64,000 nucleotides of DNA from Picocystis sp. L7. Lineage: Eukaryota > Chlorophyta > Picocystophyceae > Picocystales > Picocystaceae. Positions 10,515 to 19,796 of this stretch are shown here, piece after piece. A program made the translations under genes and the position numbers. The stretch's first letter is position 1, and each line of letters begins with the position of its first letter. The stretch is from contig QXJR01000027.1 of assembly GCA_020975725.1 (NCBI GenBank), positions 806,001-870,000 of the forward strand, given 5' to 3'. Under the pieces are notes generated by a model. It was given only the letters and a program-made list of their open reading frames with translations, was not told the origin of the DNA and searched no databases.

Positions 10515-11870
10515 CTAGTCGCTCCAGTCGTCCCGGTCCTCTGCTTCCTGAACACAATGTGATGCTTCAAATCTCTGTAGCAAGGGGGAAGTCCAGACTA
10601 TAACTTGCCTATCAAGAGCAGCCGAAATCAATTCTTGGTGATGCGGACGCCAACGGCAACATTTGACAGGGTTGTGGTGGCCCTTCAGTATAGCGTTTCT
10701 AGATCCTGAACGGCAATCAAAGGAAACAATCGTGTTTCCCGAGGGAACAAAAATATAACTGTCATCTTCCGCCACGGCTAATTGAACCTGGTTGGAAACA
10801 TGCGGAATTCCACTGCAGTACTCTTTATCGGTCTTGCAGGCTTTGGCCATGTCCCAAGAATGGAGTCGGCCCTCCTTCCCACAACTGAACATGTACTGGC
10901 CATCATGTGAAAATTCAAGGGACACAACTGGAAAGTGCAAGGTGCTGGTTGCGTTGGGAAGCACGTTGGAGGTTTTACCCTTGTGCATGAACTTTGCCTC
11001 ACGCAAGGCTTTCACATCCCTTTTCAAAGAGGAGGGGGAGCTGATTTTAGTGAGTGCTTGTTGGCCATTCGTAGCCGAATCCATGTTATTTTGATCGCTT
11101 CTTGTACCGCCATGAAAAAGGGTCAGGACGGAGGTGGGCTTGCGTATATCCCACATTTTTATTCTCCCGTCTTGGGCACCGGACATGAGTATCCATTCGT
11201 CCCCTGGATGCCACTTCAAGGCTCCGATCGGACAGCGGTGCTCGTTCAAGGTGCAAATGCATGCACCGGACTCGATGTTGCACAGGCTTATTTGCCCGTT
11301 TGTCAACCCCGCAGCAATCAACGAATGATGGGTCGACACCTTCGACATTCCAATTGCATGAACAGCGCTCCCCAAGCGGTATTCGGTGGCCGCTTCCATG
11401 ATCGATGTGTCCCAGAGCTTCACGGTCTTGTCCAAGGAACCGGTCACAAAGATACCTCGATCGAATGGGTAGTATTGGATGCTCAGAACACTAGCGGTGT
11501 GTCCAGAACACGGACCCCTACGTGACACACGTGCATGTTGCATCTCCGAAGCCGGTGCTGTGCTGCAGAGTGGTTGGTGTACGTTCATTCCCCTGCCGTC
11601 TTCCCGTTTCGCTCCGTCCAGGTCATACAGATAAGCGCACCCATCCGATTCAGCGCACAGCAAGTACCTGTGTTCTTCGACGTCTAGATCCATCCAATTG
11701 ACCGAGCCGGTTGCGCTGCTTTGGACTTTCTTCTGCCGATGCAGTTCGATGCTTCCGTTTCCTCGGCGCACCAACCTCCTCTGCAGCAGCGACGGCAGTT
11801 CCAGCCCCGCCTGTCGCCGCATCAGCGACTGGTACACCTGCACGACCTCCTGCGACGCGTCCGACTCCAT
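10515..11870 (-). CDS. ERCC8: Cockayne syndrome protein A-like WD40 protein
   Basis: A 451-aa WD40 protein from the ATG at 11870, chosen because RRQAGLELPSLLQRRLVRR matches the CSA N-terminus (human ARQTGLEDPLRLRRAE). The open frame reaches 12044 but without family similarity. Repeats include HTASVLSIQYYPFDRGIFVTG with DKTVKLWDTS, then SKVSTHHSLIAAGLTNGQIS with CNIESGACICTL, then QDGRIKMWDIRKP, in the same order as CSA. The end reads ILKGHHNPVKCCRWRPHHQE, like human [20 protein letters not shown]. In the family, CSA is the substrate receptor of the CUL4-DDB1 ubiquitin ligase at RNA polymerase II stalled on damage. A minus-strand AATAAA lies downstream at 10405-10410. CSN4, which regulates such ligases, is also in this window. 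Confidence 0.85.
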   Translation of the reverse strand: MESDASQEVVQVYQSLMRRQAGLELPSLLQRRLVRRGNGSIELHRQKKVQSSATGSVNWMDLDVEEHRYLLCAESDGCAYLYDLDGAKREDGRGMNVHQPLCSTAPASEMQHARVSRRGPCSGHTASVLSIQYYPFDRGIFVTGSLDKTVKLWDTSIMEAATEYRLGSAVHAIGMSKVSTHHSLIAAGLTNGQISLCNIESGACICTLNEHRCPIGALKWHPGDEWILMSGAQDGRIKMWDIRKPTSVLTLFHGGTRSDQNNMDSATNGQQALTKISSPSSLKRDVKALREAKFMHKGKTSNVLPNATSTLHFPVVSLEFSHDGQYMFSCGKEGRLHSWDMAKACKTDKEYCSGIPHVSNQVQLAVAEDDSYIFVPSGNTIVSFDCRSGSRNAILKGHHNPVKCCRWRPHHQELISAALDRQVIVWTSPLLQRFEASHCVQEAEDRDDWSD

Positions 11871-12444
11871 CCCGACGCCATGCGATGCACACGAAGGCAG
11901 CAAGGATGGCGCAGGATGCAAAGCTTGCACTCCTTCCCTCTGGCAGGGTGTCGGTGGTGCATCTCTCCACCACCGAGGGGGGTTTAGCCAGACATCTCCA
12001 CAGGCCCCTCCTTGTTGATGGCCATGGCAGTGGAAAGGCTCCATGGGGACATGGAAGTGGAGAGGCGGTCGTGCACACGTCTACGAGGAGAGGATGGGGT
12101 CCAGTGGAGGAACAACGGCAAGCGCGCGTGATCGCGCCGGGTCCGTCGTGCGTGGCTTGTGAACGCTGAGCAGACCTGCCTGGGCTGGCCGGACTGGAAC
12201 GGCAACGCAAAGCGAAAACAGCGCGATGAATGCAAAGGCAGGGTGGTGCGAGCTTGAGGTGGATGTAGAGAGCATCGGTGCTTCCTTGTGCCAATAGGGG
12301 CCGCAGGAAAGCTTACCGACGCCGCCTTCACAAGCTCTCTGAGGATCCGGCTGGGTCGAATGGGGAGGTGAAATGCTGCACCAGGCCCGAGGCATCCATC
12401 GATCCAGCCATGTTCGTAGTTCACACGGCAGCACAGTGCAGAGG

Positions 12445-12825
12445 TCACGTGGTGGAACATGCGCGAGCGTCGTCCATGGGAAGCATCGTATCCACGGCTG
12501 GAGATGTAGAGCGCCGGCGTTTCGCGGGCCGATCGCACCCATTCTCCGCACCGAAATCCTGCACGGTGGGCGCCTCGGATGGCCCTGGGATGCCATCCGT
12601 GCAGGTTCTTCCCAGCGCCAGCATTTCGCCACGCGGTTTCGGAGGAGGGAGTGCATCCGTTGTCCTTCGGAAATTCCGATCTTCGACGCGCCTTTCCTTT
12701 GTGGCGTCTTCGTCCGTGCGCCATCGTTTCTTCGACACGTCCTCGGTGGATCTGGGTGCATCGGTCGGTTCTCGAAGCTTTTGGGACGTCGGATCCTCCC
12801 CATCGTCCAGCTGGCACGTTTCCAT
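12445..12825 (-). CDS. Charged hypothetical ORF, doubtful
   Basis: An ATG (METCQLDD) opens a 126-codon minus-strand frame rich in D, E, K and R, with an NLS-like RPAKRRRSTSP. It lies opposite an unconserved open stretch upstream of the Ppx/GppA gene. Its charge composition is more protein-like than the plus-strand reading, which is Ser/Arg/Phe-rich as antisense shadows often are. No homology is recognised and no intron signals are seen. It could equally be chance in a GC-rich region where stops are rare. Confidence 0.2.
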   Translation of the reverse strand: METCQLDDGEDPTSQKLREPTDAPRSTEDVSKKRWRTDEDATKERRVEDRNFRRTTDALPPPKPRGEMLALGRTCTDGIPGPSEAPTVQDFGAENGCDRPAKRRRSTSPAVDTMLPMDDARACSTT

Positions 12826-13327
12826 TGGTCGTGGCTTACGGATGGGGTGGAAGGGCCGTACGATTCCGGGAGGTCCACCCGGAAGGGCACGTGTCCGACC
12901 GAAGGCGGCGAGGGCTGCCCTCTGCACGCATCGGTCCCAGCCCTCCGTTCTGTGCGGTTCTTTCCCGTTCCCTGGGTACTTCAGGGATGCGGAGGGCGCA
13001 GAGGACCTCGTCGCACCGTGTCCTTCGACCCACCCCCGAAGGGGATCCCTTCCTTTCCCCTGCCCCACCTCGGACCACGTCCCGCGGAGGCTCTTTCCTC
13101 CGCGTCGACCGTCCCGCGTGTCCCCCGACCGTCCCTCCCCGCACGGTCCAGTTCCCTGCCTTCCGTCTCCGTCCCGTCGAGGAACCCTTCGCTCGTCCCT
13201 ATCGGACCTCCCTGGTCCCCTTCGACCGACGAGTGACCGCCACAAGTGTCGCAGTGGTCGGAGGACGTCCATCGCACCACCAAAGCGGCTCGCGAAGGCA
13301 CCAACGGCGCACGGGAACGGCCCCTCC

Positions 13328-13363
13328 GCGCGCCTGTGGACGTCTACCCGTCCACAGGCGCGC
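13328..13363. promoter_or_regulatory. Perfect 15-bp inverted repeat with 6-nt loop upstream of the Ppx/GppA gene
   Basis: GCGCGCCTGTGGACG at 13328-13342 is followed by TCTACC and by its exact reverse complement at 13349-13363. Such a GC-rich perfect stem is unlikely by chance in coding DNA and argues that this region is promoter or 5' leader. It could act as a dimeric factor site in DNA or as an RNA hairpin. Confidence 0.6.
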
Positions 13364-15289
13364 CTGCAGGTCTCGGGCTGCGCGGCGGGGGTGCCGGGAC
13401 GCGAGACGCGGACGTCCAAGGCGGGGTTGCGTCGACGCGTGGCGGGAAACAACGGCCGTTCGCGAGCGAACGTGGCCGTCGCGCAGAGCGAAGCCAGGTT
13501 GGAGGCGGACTTGGAAGACGCCGCCAGGGACTGGAACAACTGCAATGTCTCGTCCCTGGACCTCGACGAAGGGGGCACCGAAGACGCCGAGCGGTTCCTG
13601 CTTGCTGCCGTGGATATGGGCACCAACTCCTTCCACATGGTGGTGGTCCGCGCGGACATGCAAGGAAGGTTCAAGGTGGTGGATCAAATGAAGGAAGTCG
13701 TGCGATTGGGAAGCGGTGGAGGGAAATTCAACATCATCTCGGAAGAAGCGGAACAGAGGGCTTTCGCCGCCATGAAGAGGCTCACCAAAGTTGCCGAAAC
13801 CAGAGGTGCAGTACTGCGTGTGGTTGCAACAAGTGCTGTCAGAGAAGCCAGGAACGGATCCGCCTTCATCAGGCACATCAAAGAAGAAACAGGCATTGAA
13901 GTCGAGACCGTCAGCGGCCAGGAGGAAGCCAGACTCATCTACATGGGAGTGTTGCAAGCACTTCCTATCTTTGACAAAACCGTGTTGACTGTGGACATAG
14001 GAGGCGGTAGCACGGAGTTTGTGGTTGGGAGGGAAGGCCAGCCCTTGGTAGCAATGTCTCTCAAAATTGGACATCTGCGACTTGCAGAACGTTGTTTGGG
14101 CGGGGATGACCTGCCAACCGTAGAGCAGTTGATTGAATGCCGAAGATACGTGAGAGCAGCGCTTGCCGATGCTGGTGTTGCAGAGAATGTGGTGCAGATT
14201 GCCAAACAGCACGAGAATGTTCCCTACCGTGGGTTCGAAATGTCAGTGGGAACCAGCGGTTCCATTGAAATCTGCGCTGCGTTGATTGCTGCGATGAGAA
14301 AGGAAGAGTCCACCCACAAGGAGCATGAAAATGGTCACCCACCTGAGCTGCAGGAGCAGGAGTTCAAGAGGATGGAACTCAAGGCCTTGGTCAAGATGCT
14401 GTCTTCGACACCGCCCTCCCAGTGGAAGAAAGTCAACGGTGCAAGGGACAGGCACCCGCACTCGGTTTTGGCAGGGGCAATACTGTTGGAAGAAATTTTC
14501 AGCGTGTTGAACGTGGACCAGATGAAAATCTCTCCGTATGCCTTGAGGGAAGGAGTGATCGTAGACTCCTTGATGCGCGCTTTGCCGGATTTCCATCCCA
14601 CTCCAGATATCCGTAGAGAATCCGTCCTTCACTTGGCCCAAAGGTTTGATACTGAATGCCGCAAGCAGAGTGCTCTCCACAGCGCTACCTTGGCTCGTCA
14701 GATCCTTGAAGGACTGAAGAAGGGTCCCCACGCGTCCCATTTGGCCCTCTCGATCGATGATAACATGGCATTCTTGATGGAAGCAGGTGCCATGCTTCAC
14801 TTTGTGGGCATGTTCATTTCTCATGCAGGTCATCATAAGCATGCGTACTATCTGATTAAGAACAACGAGCACCTGCTTGGGTTTTCTCCTCTGGAAGTTG
14901 AGATCATCGCCATGCTTGCCAGGTACCATAGAAAGAAGCTGCCCAGCATGAAACATGAGTCTTTTGCAAGACTTCCTCCGGAACTCAGGGAGAAGATCAT
15001 GGTGATGTGTGTCATCATCCGATTGGCAGTCGCATTGGATCGGAGGAATACTGCCTGTGGTGTAAATAGTGTGGAAGTGTTGCATGATGGTGACACTTGT
15101 GTATTAGTAGTAGTGCCCTCTGAGGTACCAGAGGAGCAAGGCGGCGGCCTGATGGACATTAGTTTGGAATTGTGGGCTGCTCGTCAAGAGCTCTCCAATT
15201 TCTCTGAGGTGTTTGGACTTGCAACGACCGTGGTGGAAGGGCACCCGGAGGATCCTAACGTGGACAGGGATGGAATCTTGAGCAGCTGA
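13364..15289 (+). CDS. Exopolyphosphatase / Ppx-GppA phosphatase with C-terminal HD-type region (5' end unresolved)
   Basis: The conserved protein starts near 13594: AAVDMGTNSFHMVVV is the first phosphate-binding loop of the ASKHA fold and VDIGGGSTEFVV the second. SVGTSGSIEI and the IVDSLMRALPD region follow. The C-terminal part (MLHFVGMFISHAGHHKHAYY, IAMLARYHRK) resembles the HD-like domain of bacterial Ppx. The family hydrolyses inorganic polyphosphate or pppGpp. The frame is open back to 12278, but the last ATG before the domain is at 12841 and the stretch between is unconserved and holds a perfect hairpin. The coordinates give the extent I can support. A short 5' exon beyond an intron, or a non-ATG start, is likely. 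A bacterial-type origin is inferred. Confidence 0.75.
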   Translation: MQVSGCAAGVPGRETRTSKAGLRRRVAGNNGRSRANVAVAQSEARLEADLEDAARDWNNCNVSSLDLDEGGTEDAERFLLAAVDMGTNSFHMVVVRADMQGRFKVVDQMKEVVRLGSGGGKFNIISEEAEQRAFAAMKRLTKVAETRGAVLRVVATSAVREARNGSAFIRHIKEETGIEVETVSGQEEARLIYMGVLQALPIFDKTVLTVDIGGGSTEFVVGREGQPLVAMSLKIGHLRLAERCLGGDDLPTVEQLIECRRYVRAALADAGVAENVVQIAKQHENVPYRGFEMSVGTSGSIEICAALIAAMRKEESTHKEHENGHPPELQEQEFKRMELKALVKMLSSTPPSQWKKVNGARDRHPHSVLAGAILLEEIFSVLNVDQMKISPYALREGVIVDSLMRALPDFHPTPDIRRESVLHLAQRFDTECRKQSALHSATLARQILEGLKKGPHASHLALSIDDNMAFLMEAGAMLHFVGMFISHAGHHKHAYYLIKNNEHLLGFSPLEVEIIAMLARYHRKKLPSMKHESFARLPPELREKIMVMCVIIRLAVALDRRNTACGVNSVEVLHDGDTCVLVVVPSEVPEEQGGGLMDISLELWAARQELSNFSEVFGLATTVVEGHPEDPNVDRDGILSS

Positions 15290-15552
15290 ATCCTGCAGGC
15301 TAGGCAGTTTTTGGACTGCGTCTGTCGTTTTGTCAAGATTTGCTTAGAATGCCTGTCTTCTCACAAGCTGGAGATGCTTCCCCTTGGGGTAGCTCATGCA
15401 CTTGGTTATGGGCCTGGGTACAGATGCTTTTGAATTTTTTGCTCGGTGAAGCAAGCACACGATCGATGCTGTGTAACACGCTTTTTCATTACTTTCGGTG
15501 CCCTGAGGTTCCGCGGCTGTTCTTGCTGTGTGAAAGGTCGGGTTCCATGCTT

Positions 15553-16116
15553 TCATGCGCGGCAGAGACGCTCAATTTCTTCTTTGTGTTGCGGGAACTG
15601 CCGGATCAGATTCTCTTTCCGATCCCCTTCGAGCAGTTCGAAATCTCGAAAATCGAATCCAGGAGCCACGGTACATCCTACGAGAGTGTAGGATCGTTCT
15701 GGATCGATGCTTTCGTGAATCACGTCGTGGTAGACGCCGAACCAAGGTCCTGGATTTCCCGACGGCACCACGTGTTGTACTTTCTGCCCGTTCAGGATGT
15801 CGCTTCCGAGACGTATTTGGTCCACCTTGTTCTTTTCTTGGTCGTAGACCACCAGTTTGAGAGGCAATCCTAGGTAGAAGTGCCAACCTTCTGCCGCTCG
15901 GATGCGATGCAAGTGCGAGGCATCTCCTTGTGGCAGCAAGAAATAGATCGCGGTGGAACCGTTACGCTGGCCAGAGTATCCTTTGGGCAGGGCTTCCTCT
16001 TCCAAGCGCCACTCGTCGCGATAGGTCTCGACGAAATATCCGCCTTCTGGATGCGGTTTCATATCCAGCATGCGCACCACCTCCTTCATGGGAGGCATTC
16101 CTTCGCCCACCGCCAT
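15553..16116 (-). CDS. DUF985 / cupin_5 family protein
   Basis: A 187-aa protein from the ATG at 16116. It shows the family hallmarks: KPHPEGGYFVETYRDEW near the N-terminus, STAIYFLLPQGDASHLHRI, the EGWHFYLGLPLKL cupin strand, VPSGNPGPWFGVYHD and a final LVGCTVAPGFDFRDFEL. Cupin_5 proteins form a small beta-barrel with a metal or sugar pocket. Biological role is poorly known; bacterial relatives have been linked to sugar or nucleotide-sugar chemistry. It converges with the phosphatase gene and diverges from NDC1. The full domain is present and the length is typical. Confidence 0.85.
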   Translation of the reverse strand: MAVGEGMPPMKEVVRMLDMKPHPEGGYFVETYRDEWRLEEEALPKGYSGQRNGSTAIYFLLPQGDASHLHRIRAAEGWHFYLGLPLKLVVYDQEKNKVDQIRLGSDILNGQKVQHVVPSGNPGPWFGVYHDVIHESIDPERSYTLVGCTVAPGFDFRDFELLEGDRKENLIRQFPQHKEEIERLCRA

Positions 16117-16663
16117 CGCCACGCACCTTTGACGTCGTGTCCTTGGTGGAAATGTGTCGAATCTTCACCTTCCTCTTTCCTCCTCTTGATTGGGGCCAAA
16201 CGACGAGGTTTGGATTGGGAGGGAAAGAGGCAGGGATGCACAGGTGGCGTGGTGGAAGCCATCTGCACACGTTCTGGTGCTGCTGGAGGTGGCACCACAA
16301 TTGGATGCGTTTCGGCATGGCAGAACAGAATCCCGATGGGAAGGAGACACGGCGTGTGGAAGAGTGGACGCACCCTTCCAACCGTGTCACAGCCGAAGCA
16401 CCATGCCCATCTACGTCTCCTCCCACTGCTCAGCAACCTCCTTGCATCCCATACATCTGTATATATATATATATATCTTTCTCTGTGTGGGTGTGTTTGC
16501 ACCAGCTCCACATCTGCCATCTCGGCTCAACCCCTCGTCCAAGGTATTCTTTACAAGGATGTGGGCTGTGGAGGCCCTGGGTTAACCTCGTGGGAGTTAA
16601 CCCAGGGAAGCCTGGCGCATTCGAAGCCGTTCGGAAGCGACGAAGGCGAGGCGAACAGGCGCC
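16117..16663. other. Divergent promoter region, DUF985 / NDC1
   Basis: The region contains an (AT)n microsatellite near 16457-16478, followed by TCTTTCTCTGTGTGGGTGTG, and the perfect palindrome at 16575-16607. No separate gene is supported. Confidence 0.5.
16575..16607. promoter_or_regulatory. Perfect 12-bp inverted repeat centred on two GTTAAC sites, upstream of NDC1
   Basis: CCCTGGGTTAAC at 16575-16586, a 9-nt spacer, and GTTAACCCAGGG at 16596-16607. It ends 56 bp before the NDC1 ATG. TTAAC/GTTAA boxes recur in other promoters here (near 28207, 45690, 52873), so it may be a transcription-factor or core-promoter element. Confidence 0.55.
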
Positions 16664-18252
16664 ATGGAAGCGCAAGAACTGCGTCCATGGCGGACGATCG
16701 GAGCTTGCGTGTGGTCTTGTGCGGTGTGTGGAACGATGGCACACCTCATCATGCGAAAAAGCGCGGGAATGACCGCGCTGGCCTGGATGATCGCCGTCCT
16801 GCCAGCCACAGTCGCCAGAGCACGTGCTGCGCGTGCTGCGCCGCCAACCAAGCGAAAGGAGAGGAAAATGGCGATGGTTATGGACGCTGCCAACATATTC
16901 GCGGGTGTCGGATTGGCGGGCGCGCTCGGAGCGCCTGCCATGGTGGCGGCAGTGGGCGCGGAACGCCTCTTCACAGGTGGGTCTCGATTTGAAACGAGTG
17001 CGAGAACCGCTGGAGCGTCGAGACGAAACGACTGACCGACGGAAGAATCGATCGGATTCGAAAAGGTACGAGATCTATTGTTGCTTGTGGGAGCTTGATG
17101 GCCGTAGTGCACACGTTGAGGTGCGTCCTCAGGCGAGGGAACGTGCTGGCCTTTCCGGTGGTGCAGAGGCACCGGCTTTACAGGTGGAAACAAGCATTCC
17201 TCGAAAACGCCACGGATGCTATGATCTGCAGCTTTCTGGGCACGATTCTATATGCGGGGATCGCATGTGCTACCGATCGGTCACTCGCGGCCCTTGGTCC
17301 GCGGCAATCTCTGTTGCTTTTCCACGTGGGCTGGTTCCTCAGCTTTTGCTGGGAAACGGCTGGTTCCGTTGTAGATATCATATTCACAGAGCACTTTTGT
17401 TTTGGGAAACGCCCACCCGACTCTGCCAGCCAATCAGCACATGGCAAAGCGCTGCTGGAGCAGTTGCAAGAACAGGATGATTTTCTTAGTCACCTGGCAT
17501 TCTGGGATCTTGCGTGTTTGGCTGGGCAAAAAGGACCTGGGGAATGGCGCCAGCGCCTGATTTACGATGACGAGAGTGGAAAGATATGGGAAGGTGTCGC
17601 AAAGGCATGCTTTGCTCCACTGAATGATCTGTTGCATGAGCTGACCATTGGACTGAAGAAAGTCAAGAAAGATGCACCCTCCAAAAACACTGAGACGCGG
17701 CAATGGAACACACAGTACATATTCTCTGCAAACTTACCGGACAAAGCTGCTGCATCAGATGGGGTCTTCGCAGTCGAGGCAGGCTACCAAAAATGCGCCT
17801 GGGCTGGAGAGGCCTTGTCCTACTTCGTGGTGGACGCCAAGACAAAGGATAGCTTTGGGATATTGCAACTCTCCGATTACAGCATTGGCCGTGTGGTCAG
17901 GTTGATTGTGTCAGCACTGTGCATTATCGAGTCCTTCATTGCGCAGTACTCCTCGGCATTTTCGGCGCCAAGTTGGGTTGATTCATTTGCAGGGCAGAAT
18001 TTCCTTGGATGGATGTTGTCTAGGACGAAAGAGGGCAGAAATGGGAGGAGTATGGACTTTGGATACAAAAACTCCATTGATGGTGCATGTTTCGCGCTGT
18101 ATGACTCCTTGCAAACTTCACTGTATAGGATCGTGGATGCGTATGGCCCAGAGCTGGAGGTACTCGTTGGCCAGGTGGTGACCAAGCCAGACTCCCAGTC
18201 TCGCGAAGTGGTGCTTGCAAAGCTCCGAAAACTTTTGGAATACGCAGAATGA
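16664..18252 (+). CDS. NDC1: Nucleoporin NDC1-like membrane protein, two exons
   Basis: Exon 1 is 16664-16997, the intron 16998-17065 (68 nt: GTGCGAG donor, CTGAC branch site at 17031-17035, AAG acceptor), and exon 2 17066-18252. Phases match, giving 506 aa. Exon 1 supplies N-terminal TM segments (TIGACVWSCAVCGTMAHL, ALAWMIAVLPATVA, AANIFAGVGLAGALGA). Exon 2 adds VACGSLMAVVHTLRCVL, FPVVQRHRLYRWKQ, then two more TMs (MICSFLGTILYAGIAC and LLLFHVGWFLSFCWETAG). The soluble half starts HLAFWDLACLAGQKGPGEWRQ, which fits the NDC1 block after the membrane region. NDC1 anchors the nuclear pore in the envelope. Family assignment is by pattern, moderately sure; the splice model is well supported. Confidence 0.62.
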
Positions 18253-18284
18253 GTCCTTTGGGGGATGGGCAGAAGGCACCAAAC

Positions 18285-18290
18285 AATAAA
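18285..18290 (+). terminator. Polyadenylation signal AATAAA for NDC1
   Basis: AATAAA lies 33 bp past the NDC1 stop codon, in the convergent gap before the J-protein gene. Confidence 0.5.
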
Positions 18291-18523
18291 TGGGCTGCTC
18301 GACAGCAAGCCGGGCAAATGCTCCTTTGCCATTTTTGTTTGACCTAGCAGCGGATGTTCTTGTGACATTCCGAATACAGGCACATGAACTGGCACCTTGC
18401 AAGGAGGTTCACGACTTTGAAGAGCCTTCTATCAATAGGCAACAACTTTTTAATGATCGAGGAAGCACATGCCCTGCTACGGCATGGGGTGCGGGGTTTG
18501 GAGGTGAATTTCCTTTAGCCACA

Positions 18524-19162
18524 TTACACATTATCTGAAGTGCCTCCCTGCTGTTGTTTGGCCCGTTCAAAGTCTTCCCTAGCCTTAGCATCTGCTTCTG
18601 CAAGTTTCTCTGGGCACAAGCACCCGGCCAAGCATCGTGTGGGAATCGCAATGATGAGCATGATGATCAAGAAGATGAGGAGCAAGGGCACGAAAATGAT
18701 GATGAGCAAAATGGCACACACGAATCCCACTCCACGGATCCTGAGGATGGTTTCCAGCCACTTGGGGATCTTGACGGGCGGCATGGTCGCTTGCTTGGCT
18801 TCCCAGTCGGCGTAGGTATCTGCGTTTTCGGCGTTGAAATCCACGTTGGAGGCATAGCGGTTGTAGAGCGCCTTCTTCGCGGGGTTGGTGAGGGTGTCGT
18901 AACCGATCCCGACGACCTTGAACGCCTCTTCGGCGTGTTCCACCTTGCACTTGTCTGGATGCACGATTCTGGAGAGTTTGTAGTAGTTTTTCTTGATCTG
19001 GTTCGGATCCGAGTCCTTGGTGACTTTCAGGATGGCGTAGTAGTTCTTCTGGAAGGCGAGGATGCGCGGGATCTCCGTCTCCGCGTCCCGAAACACCGCT
19101 TCTCCATCCAGTTTGGTCTGCAAACGGTTCAGGTCCGGCTTCTCCCCAGAAGAGGTCGCCAT
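18524..19162 (-). CDS. Membrane-anchored J-domain protein
   Basis: A 212-aa protein from the ATG at 19162 (MATSSGEK). The open frame extends to 19735, but that part is the divergent promoter and shows no similarity. The J domain spans residues 38-105: NYYAILKVTKDSDPNQIKK, HPD in SRIVHPDKCKVEHAEEAFK, and LTNPAKKALYNRY. After a linker, residues 155-195 form a long hydrophobic anchor (VGFVCAILLIIIFVPLLLIF). The tail is short, charged and cytosolic-looking. This layout (N-terminal J, then TM) resembles DNAJB12/14-type ER proteins that recruit Hsp70 on the cytosolic face. The organelle is inferred only. Confidence 0.75.
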   Translation of the reverse strand: MATSSGEKPDLNRLQTKLDGEAVFRDAETEIPRILAFQKNYYAILKVTKDSDPNQIKKNYYKLSRIVHPDKCKVEHAEEAFKVVGIGYDTLTNPAKKALYNRYASNVDFNAENADTYADWEAKQATMPPVKIPKWLETILRIRGVGFVCAILLIIIFVPLLLIFLIIMLIIAIPTRCLAGCLCPEKLAEADAKAREDFERAKQQQGGTSDNV

Positions 19163-19796
19163 GGAACCAGCTTGCGTGTGCGCAATTCCTTTCCCGCGAA
19201 CGCCTGTGCGCCGTCCGTCTGTCCCTCTTCGACCTGGGATCCCCCTTTCGAATCGGGATCCCACCGGATCGAGTTCCCTTTCGAAAACGGATCGAAAGGG
19301 GAGGGAGGCGGGTCGACCCGGGGGTTGGCCCGAAGGAGATGGCGAGGACGGGGTCGTTCGGACGTTCCGGATGGGGAGAATCTTCTCCCAGGCGAGGAGG
19401 ACATCCATGCAAACCGGACCATGGAGGACTTCTGTGGGAGCTGAAGCGATGCAGGAGGACAGCATGGAGGATGTACATCGTTCCAGGAGGTGTGACAGAC
19501 GCATATGAAGGGCATGGGGACAAGATTGATGCTTGATGGTGGCTCCTCCCCCCTCGCGACCAGCCTGCAGGAAGGTGCAGCAGCCATCGTAGGAGACACC
19601 ATCCGTCCACACGAACCAATCTGGTTGGATCATCCCTGGATCCACGAAAGGGCTTGTCTTGGCTTGTGGAAAACTATACGTTCCCCTCTCTTGCGTCCCA
19701 GCCTGCTCAAGCAGCCATGGGTGAATCCCATCCATGCATCAGCTGGTCCAAGGTCACCCTCTTCCTGGTGGGAGGACAGAAGAGGAATCGACCACG
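19163..19796. promoter_or_regulatory. Divergent promoter with palindromic motifs (J-protein / CSN4)
   Basis: The 634 bp contain CCCTTTCG-N9-CGAAAGGG near 19280-19305 (perfect 8-bp arms), GGATCC/GGGATCCC copies and GGTCGACCCGGGGG. This clustering of small palindromes recurs in other divergent promoters of the window. No gene is supported. Confidence 0.4.

Noticed and set aside
12445-13674. A 409-codon minus-strand ORF opposite the polyphosphatase gene
   Set aside because: Its upstream two thirds are the antisense of conserved or GC-rich sequence without similarity. Only the 126-codon part from METCQLDD is kept, as doubtful.
16117-16130. GTGCGT on the minus strand just upstream of the DUF985 ATG, as an intron donor
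   Set aside because: No CTGAC and acceptor follow before the conserved domain begins, and the ATG at 16116 gives a full-length protein.
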